From 13-2-20CM-68-14 sp051955535 (lineage in GTDB: Bacteria; Actinomycetota; Thermoleophilia; Gaiellales; Gaiellaceae): a stretch of DNA of 64,000 nt. A model generated the notes under the pieces. That model saw only the letters and a list, made by a program, of their open reading frames with translations, was not told the DNA's origin and did not search any database. A program made the position numbers and the translations under genes. The stretch lies in the NCBI GenBank assembly GCA_051955535.1, contig JBQCGP010000024.1, forward strand, positions 1-64,000. Direction: 5' to 3'. This document shows, one piece after another, positions 1 to 7,833 of the stretch (position 1 is the stretch's first letter; the number at the start of each line of letters is the position of its first letter).

Positions 1-1617
1 CTGGTGGCCATTGCCGCGCTCGTGGCGGTGGGCACTGCCGGCGGCGCGTCTAAGGCGGGAGGGACGTTCGTCATCGCCGGCGCGTCCGACCCGACCTATC
101 TCGACCCGGCGCTCGTCTCCGACGGCGAGTCGTTCCGGGTCACGGAGCAGATCTTCGAGGGCCTTGTCTCGCTCAAGCCCGGCACGACCCTTATCAAGCC
201 GGGATTGGCGACGAAGTGGAGCTCGAAGAACGGGAAGGACTGGACCTTCCTGCTTCGCCGGCACGTCAAGTTCACGGACGGCACGCCCTTCAATGCGGCG
301 GCCGTGTGTGCCAACTTCAACCGCCAGTACAACTTCCGCGGCCCGTTCCAGGATTCGACCGCGAACTATTACTGGCAGGCCGTCTTCTTCGGCTACAAGC
401 ACAACGACAGCAGCGCTCTCACCAAGAGCCTCTACAGGGGCTGCACGGCGAAGGGCAAGTACACCGCCGTCATCCACCTGACGACTAAGTCGTCGTCGTT
501 CCTGTCGGCCCTCGTCATCTCCGCGTTCTCGATCCAGAGCCCGACGGCGATGAAGAAGTACGGCGCCAACAAGGGCGAGCTTCGAAACGGCACCTTCTAT
601 CCAACCGGGACGTACGCGTTCAGCCACCCGACCGGAACCGGGCCGTTCAAGTTCAAGCAGTGGGTTGTCGGCCAGAAGGTCGTGCTCGTGCGGAACGATC
701 ACTACTGGGGCAAGAAGCCCGCACTGAGCCGCGTGATCATTCAGCCGATCTCGAACAACACGGCTCGCGTCCAGGCGCTGCAGAGCGGCGAGGTCAACGG
801 CGCCGACCTGGTCCAGCCGACGGACGTTCCCACGATCAAGAAGAACAAGAACCTGAAGCTGCTGAACCGGCCGTCGTTCAACGTCGCGTACGTGACGATC
901 AACTCGGCACACGCGCCGTTCAACAAGCTCGCGGTCCGGAAGGCGATCGCGTACGGTCTCGACCGCGCAGGCGTGGTCAAGTCGTTCTACGCCGGCCGAG
1001 CTCAGGTCGCACAGGAGTTCGAGCCGCCGCAGCTGTTCGGCTGGACGAACAAGGTTCCGAAGTACCCGTACGACCCGAACAAGGCCAAGGCCCTCCTGAA
1101 GTCCGCGGGCCTGAGCCTTCCGGTCCCGATCGACTTCTGGTACCCGACGAACGTCTCGCGGCCGTACATGCCGAGCCCGAACCTGAACTTCCAGGCGTTC
1201 TCGGCGAGCCTAGAGAAGTCGGGGTTCAAGGTCACCCCGCACAGCGCGCCGTGGCGTCCGGACTACGTCAAGCACGTCAACGACGGGACGGCCGGCGACA
1301 TCAACCTGATTGGTTGGACGGGTGACTTCGGTGACCCGGACAACTTCCTGGGGACGTTCTTCAAGGTCTACCATCCCCAGTTCGGCTTCCACAACGCCAA
1401 GATCTTCAACATCTTGGCGAGGGCATCCGCCGAGACGAACATCACGAAGCGGATCGCCCTCTACAAGCAGGCGAACATCATCATCATGAAGTACCTCCCG
1501 GCAGTTCCCTACGCCCATTCTCAGCCGGCTCTCGGCATGCAGAAGAAGGTGAAGGGATACGTTCCGAGCCCCGTGGGCACGGATCCGTTCGCCGGGGTCT
1601 ACTTCGGCGGGCAGTAG
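1..1617 (+). CDS. Peptide ABC transporter substrate-binding protein, family 5 (5' end cut by window)
   Basis: Extracellular solute-binding protein that would deliver peptides or similar solutes to the permeases encoded just downstream. The reading frame is open from base 1, and the first residues look like the end of a hydrophobic signal peptide (VAVGTAGGASKAGGTF), so the true start lies outside the window. Family hallmarks are the DPALVSDGESF region after the signal, WTFLLRRHVKF, a TGPFKFKQW segment and AVRKAIAYGLDR. It heads a five-gene unit with the usual order binding protein, two permeases, two ATPases. The substrate cannot be read from sequence; nickel, oligopeptide or glutathione binders share this fold. 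Confidence 0.9.
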   Translation: MVAIAALVAVGTAGGASKAGGTFVIAGASDPTYLDPALVSDGESFRVTEQIFEGLVSLKPGTTLIKPGLATKWSSKNGKDWTFLLRRHVKFTDGTPFNAAAVCANFNRQYNFRGPFQDSTANYYWQAVFFGYKHNDSSALTKSLYRGCTAKGKYTAVIHLTTKSSSFLSALVISAFSIQSPTAMKKYGANKGELRNGTFYPTGTYAFSHPTGTGPFKFKQWVVGQKVVLVRNDHYWGKKPALSRVIIQPISNNTARVQALQSGEVNGADLVQPTDVPTIKKNKNLKLLNRPSFNVAYVTINSAHAPFNKLAVRKAIAYGLDRAGVVKSFYAGRAQVAQEFEPPQLFGWTNKVPKYPYDPNKAKALLKSAGLSLPVPIDFWYPTNVSRPYMPSPNLNFQAFSASLEKSGFKVTPHSAPWRPDYVKHVNDGTAGDINLIGWTGDFGDPDNFLGTFFKVYHPQFGFHNAKIFNILARASAETNITKRIALYKQANIIIMKYLPAVPYAHSQPALGMQKKVKGYVPSPVGTDPFAGVYFGGQ

Positions 1618-1645
1618 GTAGTAGCGGCGCAGCCGGCGGTCAAAG

Positions 1646-2650
1646 ATGCTTCGGTATCTCGTCCGCCGGCTGCTCCTCCTCATTCCGATCCTCTTCGGCG
1701 TCTCACTCCTGATCTTCTTCTGGATCAGGGCGCTGCCGGGCGGTCCGGCCGAGTCGCTGTTGGGTGAGCGGGCAACGCCGCAGCTCGTCGAGGAGTACCG
1801 TCACCGCTACGGGTTGGACAAGCCCGTCTACGTCCAGTATTGGGCTTACCTGAAGACGACCTTGAGCGGCGATCTCGGCGTCAGCATCGCCGACCGCCGG
1901 CGGGTGACCTTCGACATCCGGCAGCGGTTCCCGGCCACGGTTGAGCTCGCCATTGCCGCGATGGTCTTCGCGATCTCGATCGGCGTCCCGCTCGGGTTCC
2001 TCGCCGCCAAACGGCACGGCGGCTTCTTCGACAACTTCAGCCTTGTCTTCTCGCTGATCGGAATCTCCATCCCGATCTTCTTCCTGGCGATCATCCTCAA
2101 GTACATCTTCGCGATCCGTCTCGGGTGGTTACCCAGCGTAGGGCGTGAATCCATCACGAGCAACGCCAAGCACCCGACCAACTTCTACATCCTCGATGCG
2201 ATCATCGAGCGCGACTGGGCGGCGCTCGGCGACACGATCAAGCACCTGATCCTGCCGGCGATCGCACTCGGCTCGATTCCGCTCGCGATCATCATGCGGA
2301 TTACCCGTGCGTCCGTGCTCGACGTCCAGAACGAGGATTACGTCCGAACGGCCCGCGCGAAGGGTCTGCCGCCCGCGACCGTCGACCGCCGCCACGTGTT
2401 CCGGAACGCGCTGCTGCCGGTCACGACGATCATCGGGCTCCAGACCGGCTTGCTGCTCTCGGGCGCGGTGCTGACCGAGACCGTCTTCGCGTTCCCCGGC
2501 ATGGGGTCCTGGCTCCGTGACGCGATCTTCAATCGTGACTACCCCGTTCTCCAGGGCGGGATCCTCTTCCTGGCGATCGTCTTTGTCCTCGTGAACCTGA
2601 TCGTCGACGTCTCCTACGCGTTCATCAACCCAAGGATCCGGTACTCGTGA
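1646..2650 (+). CDS. Peptide ABC transporter permease, DppB type
   Basis: Integral membrane subunit, 334 residues, of the transporter started by the preceding binding protein. It begins with the typical MLRYLVRRLLLLIPILFGVSL first helix. A periplasmic stretch follows (LPGGPAESLLGERATPQ), then about five more helices. The ATPase-contacting loop reads RTARAKGLPPATVDRRHVFRNALLP. Length and helix pattern match DppB/OppB. The start is an ATG 28 bases after the binding-protein stop, and the stop overlaps the next gene by four bases, so the two permeases are translationally coupled. Confidence 0.93.
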   Translation: MLRYLVRRLLLLIPILFGVSLLIFFWIRALPGGPAESLLGERATPQLVEEYRHRYGLDKPVYVQYWAYLKTTLSGDLGVSIADRRRVTFDIRQRFPATVELAIAAMVFAISIGVPLGFLAAKRHGGFFDNFSLVFSLIGISIPIFFLAIILKYIFAIRLGWLPSVGRESITSNAKHPTNFYILDAIIERDWAALGDTIKHLILPAIALGSIPLAIIMRITRASVLDVQNEDYVRTARAKGLPPATVDRRHVFRNALLPVTTIIGLQTGLLLSGAVLTETVFAFPGMGSWLRDAIFNRDYPVLQGGILFLAIVFVLVNLIVDVSYAFINPRIRYS

Positions 2651-3624
2651 GCATTGCGGAAATCGAAGCCCAAGAGATCGGCCTCGACCAGCCGACGGGT
2701 GGGCTCTGGCACGACGCCCTTCGGCGGCTGATCCGAAACCCGGCCGCGATTCTCGGTTTCATCCTCGTCTTCACGTTCGTCACGATCGCGCTCTTCGCCC
2801 CGCTGCTCGCCCACGGTGGGCCGAAGGACCAGCACCTCGCGCTAATCGCCGGCGGCTGCTGCCCAGGGCCGTCGCACGCTCACTGGCTCGGAGTCGACCA
2901 GCTCGGGCGCGACGTCTACACCCGGATCCTCTATGGCGCGCGCTACTCCCTCTTGATCGGCATCGTCTCGGTGACGATCGGGCTCTCGATCGGTGTGATC
3001 CTCGGCTCGATCGCCGGCTACCTTGGGGGCGCCACCGACTCCGTGATCATGCGGTGCATGGACGTGATGCTCGCGATCCCGGGCCTGCTCTTCGCGATCG
3101 GGATCGTCGCCCTGCTCGGGCCGGGCCTCTACCAGATCATGATCGCGGTCGGCGTCGTCAACATCCCGATCTTCGCTCGCCTGTTGCGCGGCTCGATCCT
3201 CTCGCAGCGCGAGAACGACTTCGTCCTCGCGGCGCGTTCGGTCGGTGTGCGCCGTCCGACGATCCTCTTTTCGCACATCCTCCCCAATGCGATCTCGCCC
3301 GTGATCGTGGCGGGGACCCTCGCGATGGCAACGGCCATCATCGACGTTGCGGGTCTCGGCTTCCTCGGGCTCGGCCCTCAGGATCCGGCGACTCCGGAGT
3401 GGGGGACGATGCTGAGCGACGTCAACGATTACCTCCAGACAGCGCCGTGGCTCGCGATCACGCCCGGCGTCGCAATCGTCCTCTCGGTGCTCGGCTTCAA
3501 CCTGATCGGCGACGGACTGCGCGAGGCTCTCGACCCGAAGCTGCGGGGCCGCACCGGCCGCTTCCGCCGGCGCAGTGTGTTCTGGCCCGGCCCCGTCAGG
3601 CGGAAGGCAGAGAGTGGCGCCTAA
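2647..3624 (+). CDS. Peptide ABC transporter permease, DppC type
   Basis: Second membrane subunit, 325 residues, pairing with the DppB-type permease. The start is GTG in a GTGA overlap with the previous stop. An N-terminal cytoplasmic tail leads into helix one (AAILGFILVFTFVTIALFAP), followed by the LGVDQLGRDVYTRILYGAR motif of DppC proteins. The loop that contacts the ATPase contains LAARSVGVRRPTILFSHILP. The C-terminus NLIGDGLREALDPKLRGR is standard for the family. The last eleven bases overlap the next gene. Confidence 0.93.
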   Translation: MSIAEIEAQEIGLDQPTGGLWHDALRRLIRNPAAILGFILVFTFVTIALFAPLLAHGGPKDQHLALIAGGCCPGPSHAHWLGVDQLGRDVYTRILYGARYSLLIGIVSVTIGLSIGVILGSIAGYLGGATDSVIMRCMDVMLAIPGLLFAIGIVALLGPGLYQIMIAVGVVNIPIFARLLRGSILSQRENDFVLAARSVGVRRPTILFSHILPNAISPVIVAGTLAMATAIIDVAGLGFLGLGPQDPATPEWGTMLSDVNDYLQTAPWLAITPGVAIVLSVLGFNLIGDGLREALDPKLRGRTGRFRRRSVFWPGPVRRKAESGA

Positions 3625-4630
3625 GGAGCCGCTGCTCGCCGTCGACGATCTGCGCGTCCAGTTCTGGACGGGCAGCGGCACCGTCTACGCGGTCAACGGC
3701 ATCTCGTTCGAGGTCGCACCGGGCGAGACACTAGGGATCGTCGGCGAGTCCGGGTGTGGAAAGAGCGTCACGGCGCTTGCGCTGCTCGGCCTGCTGCCCA
3801 GGGCCGGGCAAGTCATGTCAGGCACCGCCCACATGGACGGGCGCGATCTGTTCAAGCTGAAGGACAGGGCGATGCGACGGCTCCGGGGCCGTCAAATCGC
3901 GATGATCTTCCAGGATCCGATGACGAGCCTTAACCCGGTGCTGACCGTCGGACGGCAGCTGAGGGAGCCGCTCGAGACGCACTTCGGGCTCAGCCGGAAA
4001 GAGGCGACGACGCGGGCGGTCGAGCTCCTTGACCGGGTCGGGATTCCGAGCCCGAAGGCTCGCATCTACGACTATCCGCATCAGTTCTCCGGCGGCATGC
4101 GCCAGCGCGCGATGATTGCGATGGCGCTCGCGTGCAAGCCGAAGCTCCTGATCGCCGACGAGCCGACCACCGCCCTCGACGTGACGATCCAGGCTCAGAT
4201 CCTGCAAATCCTCCGCGAGCTCGTCGCCGAGGAGGACACCGCCCTGATTTTGATCACGCATGATCTCGGCGTCGTCGCCGGCATGTGCGAGCGCGTCAAC
4301 GTGATGTATGCGGGGATGTTCATGGAGACCGGTTCGGCGGAGCAGTTGTTCGAGCGGCCGCGCCATCCGTACACGCTCGGCCTGCTCCAGAGCGTGCCGC
4401 GGCTCGATGCGACCAGGCGCGCAAAGCTCCAGCCGATCGAGGGCGCGCCCCGCAACATGCTGAGGCCGCCGAGCGCCTGCCCCTTCCAGCCGCGCTGTCG
4501 ATACGAAGTCGACCTTTCCCGCAAGGAGGTGCCGCCGCTCGTCGAGATCGAGCCCGGCCACAAGCTCGCCTGCTTCAACCCCGTGCCGGCGGAGGAGTGG
4601 GAGCGGACGCGCGTGGCGGCGACCGCATGA
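3614..4630 (+). CDS. Peptide ABC transporter ATP-binding protein, DppD type
   Basis: Nucleotide-binding subunit of 338 residues that powers the transporter. The start GTG at 3614 is preferred because it gives MAPKEPLLAVDDLRVQF and overlaps the permease end by 11 bases; an ATG 39 bases upstream would add an unlikely tail. Walker A is GESGCGKSVT, the signature is QFSGGMRQRAMIA, Walker B is LLIADEPTTALD. The C-terminal oligopeptide/dipeptide extension has three cysteines (ACPFQPRC and LACF). Its paralogues in this window have four, so one ligand of the expected cysteine cluster is missing here. Coupled to the next gene by an ATGA overlap. Confidence 0.93.
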   Translation: MAPKEPLLAVDDLRVQFWTGSGTVYAVNGISFEVAPGETLGIVGESGCGKSVTALALLGLLPRAGQVMSGTAHMDGRDLFKLKDRAMRRLRGRQIAMIFQDPMTSLNPVLTVGRQLREPLETHFGLSRKEATTRAVELLDRVGIPSPKARIYDYPHQFSGGMRQRAMIAMALACKPKLLIADEPTTALDVTIQAQILQILRELVAEEDTALILITHDLGVVAGMCERVNVMYAGMFMETGSAEQLFERPRHPYTLGLLQSVPRLDATRRAKLQPIEGAPRNMLRPPSACPFQPRCRYEVDLSRKEVPPLVEIEPGHKLACFNPVPAEEWERTRVAATA

Positions 4631-5721
4631 GCTCGGCGGCACGCAGCAACGGAGCCGGCCCGCTCGTCGAGCTCGAGAATCTCAAGCAGTACTTCCCGAT
4701 CAAAAGCGGCCTCGTCCTCGATCGCCACGTCGGTGACGTACGCGCGGTCGACGACGTGACGCTGACGATCAACCGTGGGGAGACCCTCGGTCTAGTCGGC
4801 GAGTCCGGCTGCGGCAAGTCGACCGTCGGCCGCACGATCCTTCGTTTGTACAAGCCGACTGCGGGCCGCATCGTGTTCGACGGCAAGGACATCACGACTC
4901 TCGGTGAGGGCGAGCTTCGTCCGCTACGGCGTCGGATGCAGATGGTCTTCCAGGACCCCTTCGCGTCCCTCAACCCCCGGCACAGCATCGGCAAGACGGT
5001 CGGCGAACCGATCCGCACCCACGGGATCGCCGGCCGGCGAGAGGCGAACGCCCGCGTGCGCGAGCTGCTCGAGGCGGTGGGTCTGCCGGCCGACGCGGCG
5101 AACCGCTATCCGCATGAGTTCTCGGGCGGCCAGCGCCAGCGGATCGGCCTCGCGCGCGCTCTGTCGGTCAACCCGGAGTTCATCGTCGCCGACGAGCCGG
5201 TCTCCGCCCTCGACGTCTCGATCCAGGCACAGATGATCAATCTCTTCGAGGAGCTCCAAGACGACTTCGCACTGACTTACCTCTTCATCGCGCACGACCT
5301 CGCCGTCGTCCGGCACATTTCGGACCGAATTGCTGTCATGTACCTCGGCACGGTGGTCGAGGTCTCGTCTGCGGGCGAGCTCTACGAGAACCCGCTCCAC
5401 CCGTACACGATCTCGCTCCTCTCGGCGGTGCCGATCCCGGATCCGGTCGTCGAGAAGCGCCGTGAGTCGATCCTGCTCGCCGGCGATGTGCCCAGCCCCG
5501 CGAATCCTCCGAAGGCGTGCCGCTTCCACACGCGCTGCCCCTACGTGCAGCCGACGCGCTGCCGCGACGAGGTGCCGCACCTTCGGAAGCTGGGAGAGGG
5601 CCACGAGGTGGCTTGCCACTGGGCCGAGGAGATCAAGGCTGGCCAGATCAAGCGCCACGAGGTGAAGCCTGTCTTCGATCCGGGCATCGTCGAGCCGGCC
5701 CCGGAGCCGCCCCCCGTTTAG
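4627..5721 (+). CDS. Peptide ABC transporter ATP-binding protein, DppF type
   Basis: Second ATPase of the transporter, 364 residues. The start ATG at 4627 overlaps the previous stop (ATGA), giving MSSAARSNGAGPLVELENLK; longer upstream frames are read-through of the previous gene. Motifs are GESGCGKSTV (Walker A), EFSGGQRQRIGLARAL (signature) and FIVADEPVSALD (Walker B). The C-terminal extension keeps all four cysteines (ACRFHTRC, TRCRD, VACHW). It ends the operon; about 100 bases follow before the next gene. Confidence 0.94.
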   Translation: MSSAARSNGAGPLVELENLKQYFPIKSGLVLDRHVGDVRAVDDVTLTINRGETLGLVGESGCGKSTVGRTILRLYKPTAGRIVFDGKDITTLGEGELRPLRRRMQMVFQDPFASLNPRHSIGKTVGEPIRTHGIAGRREANARVRELLEAVGLPADAANRYPHEFSGGQRQRIGLARALSVNPEFIVADEPVSALDVSIQAQMINLFEELQDDFALTYLFIAHDLAVVRHISDRIAVMYLGTVVEVSSAGELYENPLHPYTISLLSAVPIPDPVVEKRRESILLAGDVPSPANPPKACRFHTRCPYVQPTRCRDEVPHLRKLGEGHEVACHWAEEIKAGQIKRHEVKPVFDPGIVEPAPEPPPV

Positions 5722-5733
5722 AGGGTTTCAGGG

Positions 5734-5747
5734 TCAACCCGGGTTGA
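5734..5747. promoter_or_regulatory. Perfect 14-bp palindrome between the ABC operon and a LuxR-type gene
   Basis: TCAACCCGGGTTGA is exactly self-complementary and lies 12 bases after the ATPase stop and 75 bases before the next start. It could be an operator or part of a transcription end; there is no T-run after it. Purely a sequence observation. Confidence 0.35.
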
Positions 5748-5821
5748 AAGTCCGGGGAACCCCCCTTTCGAGCTAACTCAAACCGCTAAAGCGCGTTGAG
5801 GGCTCGGCCGATAGCCCAATC

Positions 5822-6151
5822 GTGGACGCTGCCGAGCGCAACGAGATCCTGAACCGCTACCGCGATCATTCGCGCCGTTTCGAAGCGGTTGCCCAGCGGC
5901 GCGGCAGCAACGGCGGCGAGGTAATTCCGTTTGCCGGCCCGCTGCAGGAGCTCGAGCAGGAACCGACGAGCCGCGAGCTCGAGGTGCTCCAGCTCATCTC
6001 GGACGGTCTCGTCAACAGGGAGATCGGCCAGCGGCTGTTTCTCTCAGAGGAAACCGTGAAGTCCCACGTGCGGCACCTGTTGGCAAAGCTCCAGGCCCGC
6101 TCGCGCGCTCATGCAGTAGCCGTCGGCTTCCGCCGCGGCTTGATCGCCTAG
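5822..6151 (+). CDS. Small LuxR-type DNA-binding protein
   Basis: A 109-residue protein ending in a LuxR/GerE helix-turn-helix (TSRELEVLQLISDGLVNREI, then SEETVKSHVRHLLAKL). The first 45 residues are not a recognisable receiver domain, so this is a stand-alone DNA-binding protein, probably a transcription regulator. The start is GTG at 5822. It precedes a cyclic-di-GMP phosphodiesterase gene and is one of three LuxR-type genes within 5 kb. Its target genes are unknown. Confidence 0.8.
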   Translation: MDAAERNEILNRYRDHSRRFEAVAQRRGSNGGEVIPFAGPLQELEQEPTSRELEVLQLISDGLVNREIGQRLFLSEETVKSHVRHLLAKLQARSRAHAVAVGFRRGLIA

Positions 6152-6171
6152 CGAAGCGCGCGAATTACCGA

Positions 6172-6233
6172 CCCGCGTTTCGGCGGGGCGGCGCGGCTTG
6201 CGCGCCAATCGCCAACCCACCCATTTCGGTGGG
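6172..6233. terminator. Three tandem hairpins after the LuxR-type gene
   Basis: CCCGC/GCGGG (6172-6187), GGCGCG/CGCGCC (6190-6206) and CCCACC/GGTGGG (6216-6233) lie head to tail 20 bases after the stop. They probably end transcription, but no T-run follows, so termination is inferred. Confidence 0.45.
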
Positions 6234-6254
6234 CAGACGCAACTTCCTACCAGT

Positions 6255-6312
6255 CTTTCCACAAGCCTTGTGGATATCCCTCAACAGGGGGATGCCAGCG
6301 AGCTGTGGAAAA
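6255..6312. other. Cluster of three DnaA-box-like 9-mers
   Basis: CTTTCCACA at 6255, the complement of ATATCCACA at 6269-6277 and the complement of TTTTCCACA at 6304-6312 match the bacterial DnaA box TTATCCACA at 7, 8 and 8 of 9 positions. The first two also form a TCCACAA/TTGTGGA hairpin. No dnaA or dnaN is nearby. The remainder of this 270-base gap holds the small hairpin ACGAG/CTCGT near 6352 and nothing else recognised. Confidence 0.35.
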
Positions 6313-6421
6313 CGGAAGCTACGCGGGCTTTACCAGTCTTTTGAGAAACCGACGAGGGTAACTCGTCCGAAAAGGCGGCGAACAGTGTTCACGCGACTCT
6401 CCTCATAGGGGACCAACGGCA

Positions 6422-7828
6422 ATGACGGTTATACCCCTTTTGGGGGACGAATTCAAGAGATTCGCGCAAGAATCCCGCCCTTCGCGTGCGGACGCAGATC
6501 GTCGGTTGCTCGCGTACGTGGCGATGCTGAGTGTCTCTGCGCTTGCGATTGGCGCCGCCGTGGCTGGAACGCAGACGTTGCCGAACATGTGGGCAGTTGT
6601 GGGTTTGGCTGCGATGGCGGTTGCTGCTGAGCGTGGGAGCGTCCGCCTCAGCAATACGACAGAGAGTTCGATTGGCCTCCTTCCGACCCTGCTCGCTGCC
6701 GTGTTGTTTGGGCCCCTCGCGGCGATGATTGTCGCTGCCAGTTCTCAGCTGGGTGATCTGCGACCGCCTTACCTCAAGTGGCCGACGTACACGGCAATTC
6801 GTGCGATCACCGGGGCCGGTACGGGGCTTGCAGTTCTGGCCACGGCGTCGGCTCTACACGGTGTGTCTGGGATCGTGGTTGCGACCCTCGTTGGCGCTGC
6901 CGTAGCCGAGATGCTCGACATCGCGTTCACCGCACTTACGCATCGCGTGCGGCGTAACGGTGAGATGAAGGATGTCGTTCGACTTCTCGTGCCGTTGGTG
7001 CTCACCTCCATTCCTCTTTACGCATCGGTGGTGGCGCTCCTGGCTATCGCGTACACAGAATTGTCACCCTGGACGCTCGCGCTGTTTGCCGTCCCGGCCC
7101 TTGCCGCCCAGCGGTTGTTCGTGATGTACCGGGAGCAGCGTGATCTGACCGATGAGCTCCTCGACGCAAACGCACAACTTCAGAAAGCGAACCTCTCGTT
7201 TGCGAGTGCGCTGGTCGCGACCCTAGACGCACGAGACCAGTACACGGCTGGCCACTCCGCCGCAGTTGCGGTTTACGCCAAAGACATCGCGGCTCGTCTC
7301 GGTCTGAGCGAGGAGGACCAACAGCTCGCACATCTAGCCGGCCTCGTGCACGACATCGGAAAGGTGGGTCTACCAGCAGGCTTGCTCGAGAAGCGCGGCC
7401 CGCTAACTCTCCAGGAAAGGCGCCAGATGGAAGAGCATCCGGCCGTCGGCGAGCGCATCTTGGCGAATGTCGAGAACTACGCGCACATCGCGCGGGTTGT
7501 TCGACATCATCACGAGCGAGTCGACGGGAACGGCTACCCGGACGGTCTACGGGCAAACGAGATACCACTGATCTCCCGGATCCTTGCCGTTGCCGATGCC
7601 TACGACGCCAAGACATCGAACCGCCCGTACAGAGATGCGATGCCTTCCCAAGTAGCGCGGCTTCGCCTCGCCCCAGCGGTTGAATCTCAGTTCGATACCT
7701 CAGTTGTCGCGGCGTTCGAGGCAGTCTTGGCGACGTCGGACGATGGCTACAAACGCGGAGCTGCGGTGGGATCGCGCCGGGAGACCGTTTTCGCAGACCC
7801 GGCGCTTCGAGTCGTATCGGCGAAATAA
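6422..7828 (+). CDS. Membrane HD-GYP domain protein, cyclic-di-GMP phosphodiesterase
   Basis: A 468-residue protein expected to hydrolyse the second messenger cyclic-di-GMP. Residues about 30-230 form a multi-helix membrane region of unknown sensing role, followed by a short coiled linker and the HD-GYP domain (about 265-430). The metal pair is HDIGK (His310, Asp311), and the family-defining segment HHHERVDGNGYPDGL is at 362-376. All expected metal ligands appear present, so it is probably active. It follows a small LuxR gene and meets a large LuxR-type regulator tail to tail, suggesting a shared signalling locus. The start is ATG 6422 with no clear ribosome-binding site. Confidence 0.93.
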   Translation: MTVIPLLGDEFKRFAQESRPSRADADRRLLAYVAMLSVSALAIGAAVAGTQTLPNMWAVVGLAAMAVAAERGSVRLSNTTESSIGLLPTLLAAVLFGPLAAMIVAASSQLGDLRPPYLKWPTYTAIRAITGAGTGLAVLATASALHGVSGIVVATLVGAAVAEMLDIAFTALTHRVRRNGEMKDVVRLLVPLVLTSIPLYASVVALLAIAYTELSPWTLALFAVPALAAQRLFVMYREQRDLTDELLDANAQLQKANLSFASALVATLDARDQYTAGHSAAVAVYAKDIAARLGLSEEDQQLAHLAGLVHDIGKVGLPAGLLEKRGPLTLQERRQMEEHPAVGERILANVENYAHIARVVRHHHERVDGNGYPDGLRANEIPLISRILAVADAYDAKTSNRPYRDAMPSQVARLRLAPAVESQFDTSVVAAFEAVLATSDDGYKRGAAVGSRRETVFADPALRVVSAK

Positions 7829-7833
7829 GGCAT

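Noticed and set aside
6240..6421. Possible cyclic-di-GMP riboswitch before the HD-GYP gene
   Set aside because: The gap lacks the conserved GEMM-type core and paired P1; only short hairpins are present.
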